NCBI GenBank assembly: GCA_005887855.1
Contig: VBQB01000137.1
Span: forward strand, 1-7,079
Origin: Verrucomicrobiota bacterium
Lineage (GTDB): Bacteria; Verrucomicrobiota; Verrucomicrobiae; Chthoniobacterales; UBA10450
Direction: 5' to 3'
DNA: 7,079 bases
Shown here: positions 6,795 through 7,079 of the stretch, one piece after another
Numbering within the stretch: the stretch's first letter is position 1
Layout: the number at the start of each line of letters is the position of its first letter
Program-made: the position numbers and the translations under genes
The notes under the pieces: generated by a model
Seen by the model: only the letters and a program-made list of their open reading frames with translations
What the model was told of the DNA's origin: nothing
Databases searched by the model: none

Positions 6795-7079
6795 AAAAGC
6801 TTTTCGCTGGTCAACCGCTCGAACGCTTCTATGTATTTGGCCGAAGTTTTCGCAATCACATCTTTCGGCAACGAAGGCGCCGGCGGCGTCTTCCTCCAAT
6901 CGAGAGTCTCGAGATAATCGCGAACAAATTGTTTGTCGAAACTCGGCGGACTTTGGCCAATGGCATATTGGTCGGCGGGCCAGAAGCGAGACGAATCCGG
7001 GGTCAAACACTCGTCGATCAAAATCAGTTCGCCTTCTACAATTCCGAATTCGAATTTTGTGTCGGCAACAGTGATTCCA
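6791..7079 (-). CDS. purC: SAICAR synthetase, C-terminal part (cut by window edge)
   Basis: Phosphoribosylaminoimidazole-succinocarboxamide synthase: joins CAIR and aspartate with ATP in de novo purine synthesis, cytoplasmic. Only the last 95 residues are in the window; the frame stays open to the right edge, and the TTG near 7021 is internal. The recognisable signatures are [12 protein letters not shown] (7078-7043), [19 protein letters not shown] (about 7021-6962), [12 protein letters not shown] and TPPAPSLP, which match the longer, yeast-type form of the enzyme. The C-terminus ([14 protein letters not shown], then SEKLL) looks close to full length, although its stop codon is provided by the adjacent palindrome. 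Transcribed towards mdh. Confidence 0.93.
   Translation of the reverse strand, partial: GITVADTKFEFGIVEGELILIDECLTPDSSRFWPADQYAIGQSPPSFDKQFVRDYLETLDWRKTPPAPSLPKDVIAKTSAKYIEAFERLTSEKLL

Noticed and set aside
6795..6804. AAAAGCTTTT palindrome as an operator
   Set aside because: It lies within the purC coding end (EKLL) and a 10-bp AT palindrome alone is weak evidence.
6483..6917. A 144-residue plus-strand open frame across mdh and purC
   Set aside because: It is a shadow of two well-supported genes, has no domain, and spans their convergent ends.
1..7079. CRISPR array, tRNA, rRNA, riboswitch, prophage or defence genes
   Set aside because: None was seen: repeats are few and palindromic without regular spacers, and all long frames are housekeeping genes.

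Overview
The window is about 7.1 kb of bacterial chromosome. It carries five housekeeping genes: a 5'-truncated class A penicillin-binding protein of the PBP1C type (pbpC), a complete UvrD/Rep/PcrA-type DNA helicase, a complete 4-alpha-glucanotransferase (malQ), a malate dehydrogenase (mdh), and the 3' end of SAICAR synthetase (purC) on the opposite strand. The combination of these gene types with GTAG/GGAG-footed palindromes, an intergenic repeat built of ATGACGAA units and an ATCCGTG-type short repeat fits a member of the Verrucomicrobiota, perhaps near the Chthoniobacterales. That placement is inference from general familiarity with such genomes; no marker gene here proves it.

Layout, left to right. 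The pbpC part (2-1801, +) starts inside the glycosyltransferase region and runs through the transpeptidase and BiPBP_C domains. A 50-bp double palindrome sits in frame in it at 248-297. After a 48-bp gap comes the helicase (1850-3850, +). A 143-bp gap, nearly filled by an inverted-repeat element (3849-3985), precedes malQ (3994-5691, +). A 153-bp gap follows with a second double palindrome (5711-5777) and a short ATCCGTG repeat (5804-5835), and then mdh (5845-6783, +). mdh converges on purC (6791-7079, -). A third, single palindrome (6771-6794) lies across both gene ends, supplies both stop codons and appears to have replaced the usual C-terminal helix of malate dehydrogenase.

The genes do not form a pathway: they cover cell-wall synthesis, DNA repair, alpha-glucan metabolism, the TCA cycle and purine synthesis. 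The four + strand genes could be read together, but no clear promoter or T-tract terminator is visible. None of the three complete genes has a recognisable Shine-Dalgarno sequence, and each has an in-frame stop 0 to 6 bases before its ATG, which fixes the start.

The most interesting content is the repeat layer. Three palindromic elements share the plan of REP sequences mobilised by RAYT transposases: a GTAG or GGAG foot followed by a GC-rich hairpin. One is inside a protein-coding region, one is intergenic and one ends two genes. In the first, the two halves differ only by compensatory base-pair changes. I saw no defence system, CRISPR array, tRNA or rRNA.
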